Shown piece after piece: positions 61,108 through 64,000 of a stretch of 64,000 nt of DNA. The stretch is taken from contig NZ_JWMA01000183.1 in NCBI RefSeq assembly GCF_000812465.1, positions 38,628-102,627 of the forward strand, in the 5' to 3' direction. The position numbers and the translations under genes were made by a program. The number at the start of each line of letters is the position of its first letter. Positions within the stretch are counted from its first letter, which is position 1. This DNA is from Cupriavidus sp. IDO (GTDB lineage: Bacteria; Pseudomonadota; Gammaproteobacteria; Burkholderiales; Burkholderiaceae). The notes under the pieces were generated by a model that was not told the origin of the DNA, ran no database searches, and worked only from the letters and a program-made list of their open reading frames with translations.

Positions 61108-62373
61108 ATGCCTGATACCAATGCCTCCCGCACCATCACCGTCAACCAACGCACCTACCGCTGGATGCAGCAGCCCGTGGTGGTGGTCTGCGTGGATGGT
61201 TGCGAGTTCGATTACCTGGAAGCCGCCGCCGCCAGCGGCCGCGCCCCATACCTGAAGCGGCTGCTGGCCGCTGGCTCGGCGTTCCGCGGCGCCTGCGTGG
61301 TGCCTACCTTTACCAATCCCAACAACCTGTCGATCGTGTGCGGCGCGCCGCCCGCGGTGCATGGCATCTGCGGCAACTATTTCTTCGACCGCAGCGCCAA
61401 CGGCGGCCGCGGCGAAGAGGTCATGATGAACGACCCCAAGTACCTGCGCGCGGGCACCATCCTGGCAGCGTTTGCCGATGCGGGCGCGAGTGTGGCCGTC
61501 GTCACCGCGAAGGACAAGCTGCGCCGCCTGCTTGGCCATCGCATGCAGGGCATCTGCTTCTCGTCGGAGAAGGCTGACCAGGCCACCGTGGAAGAGAACG
61601 GCATCGACGGCGTGGTGGAACTGGTCGGCATGCCGGTGCCCGATGTGTACAGCGCCGAGCTGTCCGAGTTCGTCTTCGCGGCCGGCGTGCGCCTGATGGA
61701 AACGCGCCGCCCGGACCTGATGTACCTGTCCACCACCGACTATATCCAGCACAAGTTCGCCCCGGGCTCGGACGGCGCCAACGCGTTCTACGCGATGATG
61801 GATAAGTACCTCGCGCGCCTGGACGAACTGGGCTGCGTGGTGGCGCTGACCGCCGACCACGGCATGAACGCCAAGCATGACGATGGCACCAAGGCGCCCA
61901 ACGTGATCTACCTGCAGGACCAGCTCGACGCCTGGCTCGGCCGCGGCCTGGAAGCCGGCGGCGCCCGCGTGATCCTGCCGATCACCGACCCGTACGTGGT
62001 CCATCACGGTGCGCTCGGTTCCTACGCCACCATTTACCTGCCCGAGGATGTTGACCGCGCCGCCATCAAGGCGAAGCTGTCGGACCTGCAGGGCGTGGAA
62101 AGCGTGCTCGACAACGCCGAGGCCTGCGCGCGCTTCGAGCTGCCGCCCGATCGCGTGGGCGACCTGGTGGTGATCAGCGGCAAGCACGTGGTGCTCGGCA
62201 CCAGCCGCAGCCGCCACGACCTGTCGGGGCTTGATGCGCCGCTGCGCTCGCACGGCGGGGTCTCGGAGCAGACCGTGCCGCTGGTGTTCAACCGCGCCAC
62301 CGCGGGCATCCCCGGCAAGCCGTTGCTGCGCAACTTCGACATCTTCGACGTGGCGCTGAACCACCTGCACTGA
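61108..62373 (+). CDS. phnA: Phosphonoacetate hydrolase
   Basis: PhnA cleaves phosphonoacetate to acetate and phosphate. The 421-residue alkaline-phosphatase-superfamily enzyme shows its di-zinc site: Asp30 (VVCVDGCEFDY), nucleophile Thr69 (VVPTFTNPNNLS), Asp/His in STTDYIQHKF (~212/216), Asp-His in TADHGMNAKHD (~251/252) and a late His in RSHGGVSEQ (~378). Length and motifs match known enzymes. It starts 83 bases after the regulator; phnY follows 19 bases later. Confidence 0.95.
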   Translation: MPDTNASRTITVNQRTYRWMQQPVVVVCVDGCEFDYLEAAAASGRAPYLKRLLAAGSAFRGACVVPTFTNPNNLSIVCGAPPAVHGICGNYFFDRSANGGRGEEVMMNDPKYLRAGTILAAFADAGASVAVVTAKDKLRRLLGHRMQGICFSSEKADQATVEENGIDGVVELVGMPVPDVYSAELSEFVFAAGVRLMETRRPDLMYLSTTDYIQHKFAPGSDGANAFYAMMDKYLARLDELGCVVALTADHGMNAKHDDGTKAPNVIYLQDQLDAWLGRGLEAGGARVILPITDPYVVHHGALGSYATIYLPEDVDRAAIKAKLSDLQGVESVLDNAEACARFELPPDRVGDLVVISGKHVVLGTSRSRHDLSGLDAPLRSHGGVSEQTVPLVFNRATAGIPGKPLLRNFDIFDVALNHLH

Positions 62374-62392
62374 TCCATACCGGAGTCCAGAC

Positions 62393-63856
62393 ATGAATGC
62401 CCCGAAGTTTCCCGCCGACAACCTTAGCCCGCATTTCCGCGCCGAAGCGCTGCGCATCGATGGCCAGAGGGTGGTGCGCGAGCGCGTGATCGAAGTGCGC
62501 AACCCGTATGACGGCACGCTGGTCGGCACCGTGCCCAAGGCCACGCTGGAAGATGTGCGCCGCGCCTATGAAGTGGGGCAGGCCTACCGCGCCACGCTGA
62601 CGCGCTTCGAGCGCGCCGCCATCCTCAACCGCGCCGCGGCGCTGCTGCGCGAGCGCACCGAAGAGGCGTCGGACCTGATCACGCTGGAGTCGGGCCTGTC
62701 GAAGAAGGATTCGGTGTACGAGATCGGCCGCGTGGCCGACGTGCTGGGCTTTGCCGCGACCGAAGCGCTGCGCGACGACGGCCAGCTGTTCTCGTGCGAC
62801 CTGACCCCGCACGGCAAGAAGCGCCGCGTGATGACGCAGCGCGAGCCGCTGCTGGGCGTGATCTGCGCGATCACGCCGTTCAATCACCCGATGAACCAGG
62901 TCGCGCACAAGGTGGCGCCGTCCATCGCCACCAACAACCGCATGGTGCTCAAGCCGTCGGAAAAGGTGCCGCTGTCGGCCTATTACCTGGCCGACCTGCT
63001 GTACGAGGCTGGCCTGCCGCCGCAGATGCTGCAGGTGCTGACCGGCGACCCGCGCGAGATCGCCGACGAACTGATCACTCATCCTGCCGCCGACCTCATC
63101 ACCTTCACCGGCGGCGTGGCCATCGGCAAGTACATCGCCAGCAAGGCCGGCTACAAGCGCGTGGTGCTGGAACTGGGCGGCAACGACCCGCTGATCGTGC
63201 TGGCCGACGCCGACCTCGACCGCGCCTCGGACCTCGCCGTGCAAGGCTCGTACAAGAACTCCGGCCAGCGCTGCACCGCGGTCAAGCGCATGCTGGTGCA
63301 CGAAGCCGTGGCCGCGCGCTTCACCGAGCTGGTGGTGGAAAAAACCCGTGCCTGGAAATACGGCGACCCGATGGACCGCGGCGTCGACATGGGCACCGTG
63401 ATCGACGAGCAGGCCGCGCAGCTGTTCGAGGCCCGCGTCAACGAGGCGGTGGCGCAGGGTGCGCGGCTACTGGCCGGCAACCAGCGTAATGGTGCGAGCT
63501 ACTCGCCGACGGTGATTGACCGCGTCGATCCGGCGATGACGGTGGTGCGCGAGGAGACCTTCGGGCCGGTGTCGCCGATCATCACGTTCCGCGATGTGGA
63601 TGACGCCATTCGTATTTCCAACGGCACCGCGTTCGGGCTGTCGTCGGGCGTCTGCACCAACGATATCGAGGCGTTCACCAAGATCGCCAGTGCGCTGCAC
63701 GTCGGCACAGTCAACCTGTGGGAGGTGCCCGGTTACCGGATCGAGCTGACGCCATTCGGCGGCATCAAGGATTCGGGGCTGGGGTACAAGGAAGGCGTGC
63801 AGGAAGCGGCCAAGAGCTTTACCAACCTGAAGACGGTCACGTTCCCTTGGAGGTGA
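62393..63856 (+). CDS. phnY: Phosphonoacetaldehyde dehydrogenase
   Basis: PhnY oxidises phosphonoacetaldehyde to phosphonoacetate with NAD. The 487-residue aldehyde dehydrogenase has ITPFNHPMNQVAHK (oxyanion Asn), TFTGGVAIGKYI, Glu in VLELGGNDP and catalytic Cys in NSGQRCTAVKRM. The GNDPL and SGQRC variants resemble PhnY/GapN-like enzymes more than AcoD. With phnW and phnA it forms the PhnWYA route, which needs no phosphonatase (phnX); none is in the window. Confidence 0.93.
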   Translation: MNAPKFPADNLSPHFRAEALRIDGQRVVRERVIEVRNPYDGTLVGTVPKATLEDVRRAYEVGQAYRATLTRFERAAILNRAAALLRERTEEASDLITLESGLSKKDSVYEIGRVADVLGFAATEALRDDGQLFSCDLTPHGKKRRVMTQREPLLGVICAITPFNHPMNQVAHKVAPSIATNNRMVLKPSEKVPLSAYYLADLLYEAGLPPQMLQVLTGDPREIADELITHPAADLITFTGGVAIGKYIASKAGYKRVVLELGGNDPLIVLADADLDRASDLAVQGSYKNSGQRCTAVKRMLVHEAVAARFTELVVEKTRAWKYGDPMDRGVDMGTVIDEQAAQLFEARVNEAVAQGARLLAGNQRNGASYSPTVIDRVDPAMTVVREETFGPVSPIITFRDVDDAIRISNGTAFGLSSGVCTNDIEAFTKIASALHVGTVNLWEVPGYRIELTPFGGIKDSGLGYKEGVQEAAKSFTNLKTVTFPWR

Positions 63857-63887
63857 GGTACCGGGGAACTGAATTTACCGCTGGTTT

Positions 63888-63919
63888 GCTCCCCTCTCCC
63901 GCTTGCGGGAGAGGGGCAG
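63888..63919. repeat. Dispersed palindrome, copy 4
   Basis: GCTCCCCTCTCCCGC (63888-63902), TT, then GCGGGAGAGGGGCAG, followed by GGGGTGAGGGCAGG. The right arm is perfect for 12 bases. It lies 31 bases past the phnY stop, a position where it could end the phnA-phnY transcript. Confidence 0.8.
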
Positions 63920-63976
63920 GGGGTGAGGGCAGGCGGTGGCATACCGATAGCGCTGTACTTCGTCGACACACCCGGG

Positions 63977-64000
63977 CCCCCCCCCCACCCCCCCCCCCCC
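63977..64000. other. Interrupted poly-C run at window end
   Basis: Twenty-four bases of C with a single A at 63987 end the window, directly after CACACCCGGG. A homopolymer of this kind at a sequence end most likely reflects low-quality assembly or padding. Confidence 0.6.

Overview
The window is GC-rich, densely packed DNA from a betaproteobacterium of the Burkholderiaceae, most likely Cupriavidus or a close relative. Four features point there: two orphan Bug-type (tripartite tricarboxylate) binding proteins, an acetaldehyde dehydrogenase of the 506-residue AcoD/ExaC type with its DUF779 partner, a Burkholderia-type trimeric porin, and a PhnW/PhnY/PhnA phosphonate locus. No rRNA, tRNA, CRISPR array or intact insertion sequence was seen. 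Roughly 56 protein genes are supported. The window opens inside a gene and ends in an interrupted poly-C run that looks like a sequencing artefact.

Layout. 1-6611: a truncated Bug protein, a 14-TM-type exporter, and a two-gene phosphorelay (NarL/RcsB-type regulator, then a BvgS-like hybrid kinase). 6965-15897: small and housekeeping genes, namely an unrecognised protein, an FmdB zinc ribbon, a BLUF blue-light protein beside folE, an ArsB-like carrier, a short class A penicillin-binding protein and an alpha/beta hydrolase. 15980-22911: an aldehyde-oxidation region with DUF779 + AcoD behind a candidate sigma-54 promoter, then a three-subunit molybdenum/iron-sulfur/cytochrome c aldehyde dehydrogenase. 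23374-31816: a GntR regulator divergent from a seven-gene catabolic operon (isocitrate-lyase-like lyase, LeuC-like, LeuD-like, PEBP, MmgE/PrpD, Bug protein, porin). This resembles a methylcitrate cycle without the synthase. 31934-32173: a fossil IS200/IS605 end abutting a broken MocR-type gene. 32175-35581: purU and a dimethylglycine/sarcosine dehydrogenase. 35913-44695: UspA, RidA, LysR, a TlpA-CcdA thiol-redox pair, an OmpR-type two-component system, a small secreted repeat protein, an Ohr peroxidase, a 268-bp inverted-repeat element and a MocR regulator.

45054-53792 is the most interesting part. It is a complete Nit1C ('MSMEG_0567-0572 / Sll0783-0787') nitrogen-starvation cluster: a DsrE-like protein, Nit1 nitrilase, radical SAM enzyme, acetyltransferase, AIR-synthase-like protein, a small protein and a flavoprotein. 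It runs without a break into an LnmK/Pnap_2097-like acyltransferase-decarboxylase and a full-length methylmalonyl-CoA mutase. A very good sigma-54 promoter and an NtrC-like site lie upstream, in a region shared with the MocR gene. 53808-63856 holds a DMT-family permease and a divergent 2-aminoethylphosphonate locus: uptake (phnS2-T2-U2) with the transaminase phnW on one side, and the regulator, phosphonoacetate hydrolase and phosphonoacetaldehyde dehydrogenase on the other. Together these convert aminoethylphosphonate to acetate and phosphate.

Recurring non-coding signals include four copies of a CCCCTCTCCCGC-type palindrome, paired GATACA boxes in front of both the two-component operon and the repeat-protein/ohr genes, and several operator-like repeats in divergent promoters. 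All functions are inferred by reading the sequence; no database search was run.
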